From Carallia brachiata (lineage: Eukaryota; Streptophyta; Magnoliopsida; Malpighiales; Rhizophoraceae), in assembly GCA_021464245.1 (NCBI GenBank), contig JADCRB010000105.1, forward strand, positions 372,001 to 436,000: a stretch of DNA of 64,000 nucleotides. Reading direction: 5' to 3'. Numbering within the stretch: the first letter of the stretch is position 1; each line of letters starts with the position of its first letter. The position numbers and the translations under genes were made by a program. Shown one piece after another: positions 12,101 to 23,305 of the stretch. The notes beneath the pieces are model-generated. The model was not told the DNA's origin and ran no database searches. It worked only from the letters and a program-made list of their open reading frames with translations.

Positions 12101-12402
12101 CCTAAAATAATAGCTATGTAAAAGATTTTCCCACATTTCATTAACCGAAAAAAAAAAAAAGGCCAACAATAGGTTCCACAAATGTAAAAAATTTTAAATT
12201 CGAGTTTTGTCTATAAAAAAAATAAGCGTTGAGAAAGTTTTACTTTCCTTTTAAATCCTTTCCGGTTCGACCCCAATTAGTCATGACTCAATGCGACTTT
12301 TGAATACTAGAGAGTGTTAGAACCAAAGAAAAAAAATAAAAGACACTTACAGTAATTTTCAAAAAGAGATTGTATGTTTCCTGCTCGAACTTGTATTCTT
12401 TT

Positions 12403-12471
12403 AGGTTACAATGTAAAATGTACTTTTTTTTTTCTTTTTTTTTTTGTTTCTCAGGCAAAGGTTATAATGTA
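12403..12471. repeat. 13-bp direct repeats flanking a T-rich insert
   Basis: AGGTTACAATGTA (12403-12415) and AGGTTATAATGTA (12459-12471) flank 43 bp made mainly of two T-tracts. It resembles the other micro-insertions in this window, but eight non-T bases separate the left repeat from the T-tract, so the fit is weaker. Confidence 0.35.
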
Positions 12472-13695
12472 GTTCCTTACCGCAAGACTTTTCAAAATTA
12501 TCTTGTAAGGTTGAGTGATTTCCCATCACATTGTATGGCTGGCTAGCAGAAAAAGCATCCCTCTCCAAGTCTCATTGAACTCTTAAAAAGGGGAAACTGG
12601 CTTTGACGCAGTTATTGTGATATTGTTATATACCAGAACAAAAAATCTTACGTCTTCTTCTCCAAGATTTAGATCACTACAAAAGCATCAGAATTTATCT
12701 AAGGAATGCCACACTGGGACTTGATGAAAAAGATATGAACTTCTAAGTTCCAACACCTCTTTCGACGTCCAGTACCGCTTTCCAGAAGTCATCCACAAGC
12801 TAAATGAACCCACAAACAGTTATCTAGTGGCAAATAATAACTGCTAAGTACTTAGACTACACTTTGACGATCAAATGTATCACAGGACATGCAAGATTTC
12901 ACCATCGCACCCGAACAGGCATGCCACCCCATCATTCACATCTCCTCCATACAGTTCCTAAGCTGACTCAAGCATATTCTGAAGAGCCGTCAACCCATTG
13001 CTTACAACCAAAGATGATAATAGTACGAAACCCAATTATGCACATGACAGAAGTAACCTACTCTTCTTTGGTCCGGCTTGGACAAGCATGTAATCTCACA
13101 AATTGAGAAAGCAAATAGTGTGAATCTAGGTTTGACACAAGTAAGCCAAACAAAGCATCTTCATTTCCATTTAGGCTCACTAAGACACTCGTATAAATAA
13201 ATATAGCTAGGACAGCTTTTCTTGAATGCTTCTATGCACAGCTTTGTAGCTATTCTCACTTATCCATCTGAATACCATCCTTTGATTCAATCAACTACAC
13301 TATTTCCATTTTGCAATAAAACTGAAACGACAAAATTTTACTTCCACCTGTCTGACTTTTAAAGGAAATAAGAAAATGTCAAACAAAAAAACATCTTCCT
13401 ACCTATTAAAGTTGAAGGCGGACATCAAAGAGAAAAAAAATACAACCGCCACTAGAAAATATTCCATTTGATGAATAAAACAAAGCATGTGAAAAAGTTA
13501 AATATAAAGAAAATAAGTGACAAAATCACAACAATCCAAAATGCAACAATGTTGGTATCGCAAAATCTAGCAAGATAATCCAGCAAAACAGTGAAGCTAT
13601 AAAATGTAGTTAAGAACAATAAAACCAACAAAAGAACAGATCCCTACAATTTGGCATTAAACGAACCAAATACAACAATGTTCTTGACTCCAGTA
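12472..13695. other. Region downstream of SEC13, including its likely 3' UTR
   Basis: No gene of its own is seen. It is less AT-rich than the intergenic average, and the part close to 13695 should hold the SEC13 3' UTR on the minus strand. The 80-residue open frame at 12864-13106 on the plus strand resembles no known protein. Confidence 0.4.
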
Positions 13696-14606
13696 TTAGG
13701 GATTGACTGTTGTAACCTGTTGCCACTCCCCATCTACAGCTTCTTTCCATAGGGTTACGTTGTTGTTCCCATCAGCAACAGCCAATATGTTTCCTGTAAG
13801 TGACCATGAAACCCTCCAGACTGGGGTCTTAAAATCATATAAGACCTTACCTTCCCATTGATCCCCTTCCTTTGCCACAGTCCATACAATCGCTGTCCCA
13901 TCCTGCGAGGCACTAGCTATGGTAGATTTAGGCAGCCCCAAGTTGGGTGCCCAAGCAACATCCCTCACCCAGTCAGTATGCATTTGAAGAGCCGGAAAAC
14001 AGTCCATCTTCCAATTACCGTTGTAGAGCTTCCAGACTTTCACAGTGTTGTCACAACCACCTGAACAAAGCTTTTGTACAGGGTCAAGCAGACCAGAACC
14101 CACAAGAGCACCAGGTGCGGTAGATGGTGCCCACGAAACAGAAGTTACACCAACCGGATGAGCTTGATCAATCCTTGATGTGTCCCAACCACCATCAGCT
14201 CGTGCAGTGAAAACAGATATATTCCCATCAGATGAGCCACATGCCAACAAAGACCCAACACATGAGGCGCCCAAGCAATCGAATTAACTGAAGACTTATG
14301 GTCATCAAAAACATGAGCTTGGGTCCACTCATTCTGATTACCCTCCATCTCCTTCCATATAATAACACGCCCATCATAAGAACACGAAGCGAGCATGGAT
14401 CCAAATTTCGGGTGAGCCCACGCTACTTGCCAAACAGGCCCTTGGTGACCAGTCAGCTTTGCAAGATGCTGAGATGTATTATTGCCAACTCCAATTATCT
14501 TGATGGACTGATCCGAAGATGCGGTTGCAATGCGCTTACCATAGAAATCCATTGCCACATCGTGGACTGTGTCCTCATGACCAGACTCAATCTTCTGTGC
14601 AGGCAT
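13696..14606 (-). CDS. SEC13: SEC13 homologue, WD40 protein of COPII and the nuclear pore, with a 1-nt frame break
   Basis: SEC13 forms the outer COPII cage with SEC31 at ER exit sites and is part of the Nup107-160 nuclear pore subcomplex. The first part (14606 to about 14250) starts MPAQKIESGHEDTVHDVAMD and carries the first WD40 repeats (LTGHQGPVWQVAWAHPKFGS, LASCSYDGRVIIWKE). It then reads SSVNSIAWAPH and leaves frame. The rest continues in the next frame with LACGSSDGNISVFTARADGG, HPVGVTSVSWAPSTAPGALV, MHTDWVRDVAWAPNLGLPKS and the C-terminus WKEAVDGEWQQVTTVNP. The interval is 911 nt, one short of 304 codons. Loss of one T at about 14246-14250 explains it. The coding part has no intron, as in other plant SEC13 genes. 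All domains are otherwise intact, so an assembly indel is as likely as a real null allele. Confidence 0.9.
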
Positions 14607-14645
14607 TTTATTCCCCAAATTTAACCGCTTTCTTGCTTTAAACCA

Positions 14646-15168
14646 CTGTCAATTGTGTTCCACATTCAAAAATAAAAAATAAAAAATAAAAAAGAGCAAC
14701 CAAATTCAATAATTCAATCAAATTCCTTAACAAAAGCCGTCCAAGTCTACGAGACTCCCACACTGTAGACCTTACCGGAGGCTTGCCCTTCCATCTAATT
14801 TCTTAAAATTAATCACAAGTGAAACATTTGCACAGGAAAATCAATATATATATATATATATATATAACCTATTTTCCAGTTCATAAAGGAAAAAAAAAAT
14901 CTTAATACAAATTATCAAACACCAAAATTCCGGGTCCACAGATGAAGTTCGCTTATTTTCCTTAAATTTCTCAGCTGCCAGACGGAAAATTAAAAATAAA
15001 AGAAAAATCAAAAACCTAAACAAGTTTAGAGATCCTATCCAACCAGATCGCACTGGAAGCGAGAACGCCGTCGTATTTGAGCCCGAAAATCAACAATTCA
15101 TCAGCGGAAAATCCGAAAAATAGAAGCACGAAACATCAGATCGTATTGTGCAAAAATGAAAATTGTAC
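14646..15168 (-). other. Predicted 5' UTR intron of SEC13
   Basis: On the minus strand a good donor (TTTTCAG, then GTACAATTTT) lies at 15168-15167. An acceptor after a T-rich tract (TTGACAG) lies at 14647-14646, 40 bases before the start codon. The upstream UTR exon would run from about 15170 towards 15290, a GC-richer stretch with GAGA motifs. An intron in the SEC13 leader is usual in plants. The intron holds a (TA)n run at about 14845-14866. Confidence 0.5.
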
Positions 15169-15419
15169 CTGAAAATAGGAGCTGAAACGGCGCCGTTGGA
15201 GATCGGTAAGTCCCTGCTTCTGCGTCGGACGATCGAGACAGAGCAGAGAGAGACCGTGGGGGAGGGGCGGTTGGTGCTATGTAGAGGAGATTGAAATTAA
15301 TGGTTTGGGCTCAAAACTAAGTCAGCTCACTGTCAAATTGGGCCCAAACAAGGATTTGTCCCTCAGGTGCATGGGCTCAAGGCCCATGATATGTCGGATT
15401 TTATTTTAGAGTCCCGTTA

Positions 15420-15662
15420 GGTGGACGGGATTAGCTGGACCGAAAATGGACCGAAAATTTTTTTTGCGCAACCAGGTGGCTTATTTGTGTAACCAGGCGC
15501 TTAATTTTTATAACAAAAAAATATATGAAAAAATACTTCAAAATTTGTTGTAATAATTTAGTTTCTTGTTGTAATAATTTAGTTTCTTGTTGCACAAAAA
15601 AATTATCTAGTTGCACAAAAAAATTCCCGCGTCTATTCTCCGTCCACCAAATCCCGTCCACC
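15420..15662. mobile_element. 243-bp MITE with TA target duplication (mariner/Stowaway-type size)
   Basis: The left end GGTGGACGGGATTAGCTGGA and the reverse complement of the right end, GGTGGACGGGATTTGGTGGA, match at 17 of 20 positions, and TA flanks both sides (15418-15419 and 15663-15664). The interior holds a tandem 22-bp duplication (TTGTAATAATTTAGTTTCTTG type) and TTGCACAAAAAAATT repeats. It lies between the divergently placed SEC13 and the first DUF761 gene. Confidence 0.65.
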
Positions 15663-16288
15663 TATATTTTTCCTTTATTTTTATTGTTTTCAGAACTCAT
15701 GTCACGCAATTAATTATAATTCAATTGAGTCTTCCTTAAATTTTTTTTTCCTCATATTTTTGCATTAAGTTAATTTTACTTTTTTTTTTTTTTAAGATAA
15801 GTTTTCCTAAGAAAAGTAAGAGTCCATACGACAATTAATTTGACTTGTCTTAGAAAATATCTATAGGTAATATGTGATCCTTTTTTTTTTTTTTTTATCT
15901 TATGCAATAGCTTAAATTTTTTGATTGGCTGATTTTTTAACATAATCTCAAATCATTTATAATCAAGCAACCGCAGCTTTTAACCATGTCATTCTCATTC
16001 TTCTTATTTTTTGATTGTAAATTTTTACAAATAAAAATATATATTGTGCCTTGTTAATGCTTTAAAATTTAATATATAATTTATTCTTAAATCTTAAAAA
16101 AAAATTAAACATTTAGATTGAATAGTCGCTAGATCACTACTCCACCAGTAGTGATTTTATGCCTTTAAACCGAAAAAAAAGTAGTAAGTAACCTAAAAAA
16201 AAAATCCAAGAACCAATGTATTGTATGTTGTTTTAGTTAGTTCAAAGAGAAACCCTTTTCCTTCTCCACCACTTCCATACTCCACCTG

Positions 16289-16350
16289 TATATATCCCCT
16301 AGCACCCCTCTCTCCATACCATCCCAAAGAATTTTCTTCTCTCTCTCTCC
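16289..16350 (+). promoter_or_regulatory. Core promoter and CT-rich leader of DUF761 gene A
   Basis: TATATAT at 16289-16295 is followed about 30 bp later by CATACCATCCCAAAGAA and a (CT)n tract. The same order is kept in copies B (TATAAAT, 24340) and C (TATATAT, 38241), which supports a real TATA promoter with the transcript starting near 16320. Confidence 0.6.
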
Positions 16351-16466
16351 CTCTCTGGATGTCAAACATAGTACAATATATATATATATAACTCTTTCCT
16401 ACATCCCCTAAACAAAGTGCTTCAAAGTACAAAGCCACAAAAAATTAAGAAAAATAAGAAGAAGAA

Positions 16467-17078
16467 ATGGAACAAAATGTGCCAGTGATAGCGGCCAAGA
16501 GAATATGGGGCATGGTACGTGTAATCTTCTTCATGCTAAGAAAGGGCATATCTAAGAAAAAGCTCATGGTTGATCTCAACATGATGCTCAAACGTGGCAA
16601 CGAAATTACAAACAAAGCCATAGACAACCTCATGTTCCACCACCACCACCACTACGACCTCCACCGCCACATGTCATTCCCGGCGCCGCCCCACGAGTAC
16701 GAGTTCAGCTGCAGTAACACCCCCACCTACTCACTCTTCCACCACCTCAGCAAACGCCGCAACAACAACGAGCATAGCAATTTCTTTACTTGTGCATTCC
16801 ACGCGCCGCCGACTAAGGATGACGATGTTTCCACCGTGACTGCTGTTAAGTTGGCTTTGGAGATCCTAAATAACAACAATGATGTGGCAGTGGAGGCTTC
16901 TCCTATGTTGCCCGGTTTCGGGCGAAGCCCGATGGTGAGGCAGCTGAGGATAACAGACTCGCCGTTTCCACTAAGAGACGTTGATGATGATGACAATGGT
17001 ATAGTGGATAAGAAAGCTGAAGAGTTCATAGAAAAGTTTTATAAGCAGTTGAGGCAACAAGGGAAAATGTGTGACTAA
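16467..17078 (+). CDS. DUF761 protein, ACRE146-like (Avr9/Cf-9 rapidly elicited type), copy A
   Basis: An intronless gene of 203 residues. The N-terminus MEQNVPVIAAKRIWGMVRVI is followed by FFMLRKGISKKKLMVDLNMM and NLMFHHHHHYDLHRH, the family's conserved start. The middle is variable, with CSNTPTYSLFHHLSKRR. Near the C-terminus come GFGRSPMVRQLRITDSPFPL and the DUF761 signature KKAEEFIEKFYKQLRQQ. The molecular function is unknown. Relatives include tobacco ACRE146, induced early in the Cf-9/Avr9 defence response, so a stress role is only an inference. AATAAA at 17166 may serve as poly(A) signal. Copy A differs from B and C by a Tyr in the His run, KKKL for KRKL and an extra Asp (VDDDDNG). Confidence 0.9.
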   Translation: MEQNVPVIAAKRIWGMVRVIFFMLRKGISKKKLMVDLNMMLKRGNEITNKAIDNLMFHHHHHYDLHRHMSFPAPPHEYEFSCSNTPTYSLFHHLSKRRNNNEHSNFFTCAFHAPPTKDDDVSTVTAVKLALEILNNNNDVAVEASPMLPGFGRSPMVRQLRITDSPFPLRDVDDDDNGIVDKKAEEFIEKFYKQLRQQGKMCD

Positions 17079-17741
17079 TTGGTCTGAGGATATTATTCTT
17101 AGATTTTCAGGTCGTTTCATGGATGGTGAGTACTATTGTGATATTGTTTTTTATATGCTTGTAACAATAAAAGTTAAAATTGTGAAGCCTCAATGAATGC
17201 ATAACAAGAATTTTCCATTTTGTGTTAATGTAGTGTCCTTGAAATTTGAACGAATCAATATCAGTAAAATTATAGCCAAAAAAAGACACAAGTTATATTT
17301 CCGCTTTCTTTTTTGGTGTTGAAAATAAATAAATCTTCAAAAATCATTTTTTAATGTTGGAGAAAAAAGAAACACACAAAACTCAAATTCAATTTATTTC
17401 TCACGGTCGTGATAATGTAATATGAACACTTGTGTCCAGAAAATTATTTGTGCCCATATGACATTTCCATTAACTAATTGCATCCTTTTAAACTTAGTTT
17501 TTAGACTCCTGATAATTGTGTTGATTTACAGAAAGAGCAGTACTATTTTATACGAATTCAAGCAAAATATGATTTTTCTAAAAAAAAAAGTGAATTGGCA
17601 AATCCAGAGGTTCCAACTTGTAATTCATGTAGCTCAGGATCCATCTCCAGGACCTTGATGTTAACGTTACTCCTGAGTGCTTCCTTTCTGTTAATTTTCA
17701 AGTATTACTGCTCTAGTTGTTTCATGATGCCTGTATCCTTA

Positions 17742-18738
17742 GGGTGCGTTTGTTATAAACTAGAATAGGTTAGTGACCAACTATCCCACCTTAATCCATA
17801 TTTAGTTAGTTAATAAGATATGTATATGATATACTAATGTGGGTTTACTATCCCATGAATATGGGATAGTACTATCCCTCTAATTCCTATACGCTAATCT
17901 ATCACACATCATGGACTAGTATTAATAAATTATATATTTACTAAAATATCCTCTTAATTAAAATAAATTTTAAATATTTTTTAAAAAATTAACATAAAAT
18001 TTAAAAAATTCATTTCTCTCTCATCTTCTCTCTCTTCCCTTCTCTCTCTCTCACTCCTCTTCTCTCTCTTACCTTTCTCTCTCCTCCCTCTTCTCTCTCT
18101 CTTTTCCCTTTCTTTCTCCTCTCTCTTCTCTCTCTCTCACTCCTCATCGCTCTCTCTTCCCTTTCTCTCCCCTCTCTCCTCCTTCCTCCCTTCCTTTCTC
18201 TCTCCTCCCTCTCTCTTCCTTCCTTTCTCTCTCCTCACTCTCTCTCTCTCTCTCGTGCTCATTCATTCTTTTTTTTTTCATATAAATTTGAAAATTTATC
18301 TCTTAAAATTTATTTAATTTTTCCTCAAAAAATTAAAAAAAATATTAATCTTTTTTTTGATATTTTAAAATTTATTGTATAAATAAAATTCATTCTTAAT
18401 TTTAAAAAATATTTTTTATACAAAATTGAAAAATTATAAACAGTATAATGTATAATAACCTGTAAAATAAATATTAATTTCATTATTTAATTTTAATTAT
18501 TTTTAATAAAAAGATTAACATTAATAGTAAATGTAAATCAATTATTTCTAAAGGTAAAAAAATAATTTTTATATACTATCCTATTCTATCTCATATCATC
18601 CAAACATTCAATACGATAACTATTCTATTATTTGATGACATCTAAATATAATATAAGCTAATAATTTAACTTATTTTATATTATATTAGTTTATACTATC
18701 CTATATCTCACTGTTCAGTCTGTATACCAAACGCACCC
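17742..18738. mobile_element. 997-bp PIF/Harbinger-like (Tourist-type) non-autonomous element
   Basis: The ends are inverted repeats: GGGTGCGTTTGTTATA on the left, and GGGTGCGTTTGGTATA as the reverse complement of the right end. TTA flanks each side (17739-17741 and 18739-18741), the usual PIF/Harbinger target. Units B and C run straight through this position without it. No transposase frame is present. The centre holds a 250-bp pure-pyrimidine tract (about 18010-18262). Confidence 0.75.
18010..18262. repeat. Long polypyrimidine (CT-rich) tract inside the PIF-like element
   Basis: About 250 bases of almost only C and T on the plus strand, made of CTCT, TTCC and CCTCTTCTCTCT units. It is flanked by an AT-rich module that recurs in the foldback element at 61-62 kb. 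Confidence 0.8.
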
Positions 18739-21258
18739 TTAATAATTTTTTTAAGGGATTGTGGAGGGTGTGCAATGTTTTGCCCATTTATCCTCTCTGA
18801 CCAACTCCTGATTGACTTAAAGAAAAGCAGCTTTTACCTTGTATTACTGTCTCACCAGCAACTCCACTTGCTTAGGCCTGATGTGAGTCCACTACATTAA
18901 AGTAACACTATTAGCTGGCCTCTTTGCTAACTACAATCAACTTTTTCAGCTTTTCCTTTTTCCCTCTTTATTGTTTAGCTAGTTTACTTAAGTCAAGTGT
19001 TTTTAATAAGAAAATTTGGTGTCAAGCTGTCATTTGGTTTCTTTGGAGATTGAATTCCGAGTCACAGCCCAAAAACATCAATATTGTAATGGAAAGCATT
19101 TAGTGACCGTTTGAATGGTATAATGTTGCGTCTTAGTCATTGAAATATGTTGAAGTAAAAGAAAAAAAAAACAGAGAGAGAGAATGCACATTGAGATTCA
19201 ATATATAAGAAATAATCCCAAAATTTAAGTCAAATCTTTAATATAGTTAATAAGAAACTCTCCTCCGATAGATCTTGTGTTCAGCCGGTACCCTGAACTG
19301 GAATAAAAGAATAGGGTTGCAGTAGGTTGATAGTTAGCATAAAATTACCCCAAGCCATTTAACATGAATTTAAGATTTTGTCATTAAAGTTAGGATCAAT
19401 GTTTCGTTCTTGTTGTTATATTACGTTGTTAATAAGAAACAATGGAGGTGCAAACAAATGTATTTTGCAGAATATTGGTAAACATAGCATCATCCCTTAG
19501 TCCATTAGCCGTTTCTATTTGCTAGGAAATCTTATACAAACTGAAATTTTAAGCTGTTGATTGGTAAATTTATAGACATGATAAATCAAATTAGGCACTT
19601 TTGCTTCAAATAGTTAATTTAAACTGAATTTGAAATGCAACAAAACATCTTGGAAAACACTGGCACTAATAAGAATCGGAGCACTATTGGATCAATATAT
19701 AATTAAAGAATAAAACGGAAAGAAAGCCGTCAATTGCCAGCGAGGTCTTTGTTTTTGACAAGCTTGGCAGGCAAAGATCTTATATAAATCTTTTTGAGAT
19801 ATCCAAAAATTAATCAACTGATTTGATAGAAGGAGATAGTTGAAAAAGTATCTCTATTTTGTTGACATTACTACTACCATTCAAATTACAAACTTGCAGC
19901 AAAGATATTATATAAATCACTATAGTAAATTTAACAACATTCATCAGTTTTTTTTTTAAAAAACTTTTTTATTTTTTATGTGGTGATGAAAGGTTGCTTA
20001 ACACCAATTGAAGACCTCATAAAGCCAAAGGTTTAGGTGAAATGTCACTTTTTGAACTTGCTTTTGGATGTCCATGATTTTCCTTTGGATGTTATGAATA
20101 AAATCTGGTTTGCTGTGAAAAAAAAAAAGGAACTGGCCCTTGGGTTCTTTCCTACACGTTTCACGTGTAATTTCAATCAAGGTTTTGATCATTAAAATCT
20201 TGTTCTTCTCATGAAAGTAACGATTTAGTTATTTTATTGAAGAAGGAAATGATAAGTAATTGAATCTATCTTCCGGAAAATACATTTTTGGTTTGATTTT
20301 TACTGAGAACACTAATTGGAGAGAAATCCTAAAACATCACTTGTGTGGTGTCATTGATTACAGGGCTCAGATCTGCGTGAGAAATTACAGATTTGAATCT
20401 TGTCAAAATTAAGTGATATGACTAAATTCACGGCTCAACATTTGACACAAGGTATGTTGTAACTATGTCTTTGCATTTTTTTGGACACAAACTCATAATG
20501 TTCCCTAACAAAATTATGGGCACTATCCTTTCTTAAAAAAAAAAAAAAGAAAATCCTGAATGCACCATGTTAATGTAGTAGAGTACGCTCTTAAACTCAT
20601 GTGGAGGAGGACTTCCATAGGTTAGATAGTCGATAATTTGGAGTTCGATTCACAGTTCTTTTCTTCATCAATCCTATTTTTTATGATAGTAGACTATTTC
20701 TACTAAGATTAAAAAACAAAAAAAGAAAAACAAAATCGTGTGGAGAGTGACTTTATCTTTGATGAATTGCCAAGAATGCTGGCTTCATAATATTCACCTC
20801 CATCAAACCCCCAAAAAACTTTTATTAATTAAATTAGTTTGTTAGGTCAATTTTTTATCAAAGTCAGTTTTTTTTTTTTTAAAAGTGCGGACTGTATATC
20901 CAAGTAATTGAAATGGGGATTTTCTCTATGTAGATGTTGCCTTTGTGAATTCCTGGTTTGGTTATCAGTTCATTTTTATGAAACAAGTTGACTGGTAAGA
21001 ACAAACCCATTTGCATATTACAAAAAGAAGCAAAAATCACTTTTCGTTTGGCGGAAAGTTGCTACTTTACAATGTGCAAACAACATTTATTGTTTTTTTT
21101 TTTTTAATTTTTCGTTCACAGTATTTGTTTTGCTTAAACTTACAGATATTTCGTTCAGTAACTCAGTTATTCGCAATTCAGCACGGGTTGTTCAATTTCT
21201 TATAGTAAACATATGTGATTTAATCAATTATTCAAAAAATAACTTTAGTTTATTTACT

Positions 21259-21575
21259 TTTTTTTTTAACAACTAAAAAAAATTGTTAGCAGATATATTA
21301 GTCATAACACCTATAGGTTGAGATTGACTTGATGACCATTGGAAGCCTCATTTAACCACCTCAAGGGATAGCCCTACCACCAAAGCACTGCTGGACTTAA
21401 GCTGCCTTCTCTCACGCCCGACTGTAGTGTTGACGAATGTGAAATTTAATACCATACTCTCGACATAAATCCCTTCAAATAGGGGGTAGGCATCGGTAAG
21501 AAGACTTGAACTCAGGTCAACATAGGAGAAGACAAGCCGAAACACCAATAGGTTACCATCTTAGGTGGCATTTTT
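21259..21575 (-). mobile_element. tRNA-derived SINE, 317 bp, with 11-bp target duplication
   Basis: GTTTATTTACT occurs at 21248-21258 and exactly again at 21576-21586. On the minus strand the element starts near GATGGTAACCTATTGGTG (A-box-like), has a B box GACCTGAGTTCAAGTC about 30 bases on, and ends in poly(A) (T-tract at 21259-21267 on the plus strand). Unit B at the same place reads straight through with one related site, so this is an insertion private to unit A. Confidence 0.75.
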
Positions 21576-23114
21576 GTTTATTTACTACTTGACAGTAATT
21601 ATAAACTATTGATTGATATATTCTCTTTAAATTCTCATAAAATATAACATTTAATTTTGACATATAAAACAAAGAAAAAACCTGATGAGAATTTTTAAAT
21701 GAGATCAAAAGTTATATGGCCAAATTTGAAAAAATATATATAAATTATTAGACACTGTCAAGTCGAGTCAAATGGACTGTATAACTAATTTGATTATATT
21801 TAAAATACATTCATAAAGGAGTTCTACGAAGAAACTTCCAGCCAGCTAGTTACTCATAAGTAGGACTACCGGTAAGGAATAACACTTCCACATTTTTCCA
21901 CCTTTTCTCTAAAAAGGGCAAAAAAAAACAAAAAAACAAAAAGAGGAAAGGCTTTGTTCAATGCATTCTTTTCTAGTGCGTTGCAGGCTCAATGAATCTG
22001 AGTTTTCTTCTCTAGATTTTGGCTGTGATTTGACGAATCAGAGTTTATACAATGAGTTCTAAGTCTTTGGATGCGTGTTTTTTGGCCAACTCGTGCTCAT
22101 GACATTCATAATTATTTGTATTTGATTGCTTTAAAAAACTCTTTGAGTTAGATTTATGGATAAAAGTTTTGGATTTTAGCCAACCAATTTTCTTTATATA
22201 ATATGAATTATCACCATGCATTCCTTAAATCCTTGTAATTTCGACTATTGGCATGACTTGATCTCAAATAATCGCTTTGAAAAACACCAAAAAGTATTTA
22301 GCAATTAAATTATGTTATTGTTAGGAAATTCCATGCGTGGAACATCGCAAATTCTTTAACAATGTCACAAGGTACTCTAGCACTGTTCTTGATATTTAGC
22401 GACAATAATTTTTAATATAATATCTAGCAAGCAGATAAAGTCTATGGTTCCTCCATGTTTCCATGCAATTATTGATCACAAACTTCTTGGCGATTGACTC
22501 TTTGGGTAAATACAATTCCAAACCATGAAAAAGAAACAGAAAATATATAATGTCACTAAAGTTTCTCTTTTGAAAATGATGTGAAAACACTATAGTCATT
22601 GAACAACATGAGCCTACAAATAATTGTAGTACTTACTACAGGCGACACGAACTGATTGAGTGATTTCTTCTCTCTCTCTCTCATCAACTTGGCAAGTCCA
22701 ACTATCTGGACTCGCTTCCTCTTCTTTATTAGTATTAATAATTAATTATTATTAATTATTTTTTATATTTCTAAAAAAAAACCTTGGCAAGTCTCGAAAT
22801 GTGTGTCGATATTTGCGACTGTTAAATATATATTAGTAGTCATTATTTTTTTTTTTAATACAAGTCTATTAATTGAAGCATATATAGAAAGATTAAATAT
22901 ATAACCAATGGTTATAATAATAACCAACTGGTCCACGACTAGTTGGCGAAAGGAATTTCGCTCTTTGTGGCAAGTTGGAAGTTCTACTCTCAAATGCTTT
23001 TAAAACCTCACAATAAATGAATACTCATTACTAATTACTAACCCTTTGGAATATTTAAAAAAATCATTATTTTTCATCCTTATTAATACGTAACAGATTA
23101 ACTGACAAGTATTT

Positions 23115-23210
23115 GAATATTCAAAAAAATTGTTATTATAATAATGTATAATGTTCTGTTTCGAATGTTCAAAAAAATGGTTATTATAATAATGTATAAT
23201 ATTGGGACTC
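23115..23210. repeat. Tandem duplication of about 48 bp
   Basis: Two adjacent copies of a block containing GTTATTATAATAATGTATAA, each preceded by GAAT(A/G)TTCAAAAAAAT. Unit B has only one related block (near 30110). Confidence 0.6.
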
Positions 23211-23305
23211 ATATTTAAAAATGTCAAATTAACTGCATTTATGTATTTTTATGAGAATAAAAGGAGAAAGATGCGTCCAACTCAATGTCCTTATTAGTTT
23301 GTACT

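Larger units (their letters stand above)
7191..12160 (+). mobile_element. Degenerate LINE (non-LTR retrotransposon) of the plant RNase H-bearing type
   Basis: Remnants of both LINE reading frames occur in the usual order: ORF1 with a DUF4283-like region and zinc knuckle, then an endonuclease, a reverse transcriptase remnant, a zinc-binding RVT region and an RNase H remnant, ending in A13 at 12148-12160. AAAGGCCAAC occurs at 7172-7181 just before the element and again right after the tail (12158-12167, the AAA shared with the tail). This suggests an imperfect target duplication and a nearly full-length insertion of about 5 kb. All frames carry many stops and shifts, so it is inactive. Confidence 0.8.

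Noticed and set aside
12864..13106. 80-residue frame downstream of SEC13
   Set aside because: No recognisable motif; it lies where the SEC13 3' UTR is expected on the other strand.
16193..16438. Antisense open frame over the promoter of DUF761 gene A (also in B at 24189-24501)
   Set aside because: It consists of the reverse complement of the TATA and CT-rich leader; similarity between copies follows from the DNA duplication.
16727..17029. Antisense frame inside the DUF761 genes (all three copies)
   Set aside because: Shadow of the real coding frame, which has the recognised family motifs.
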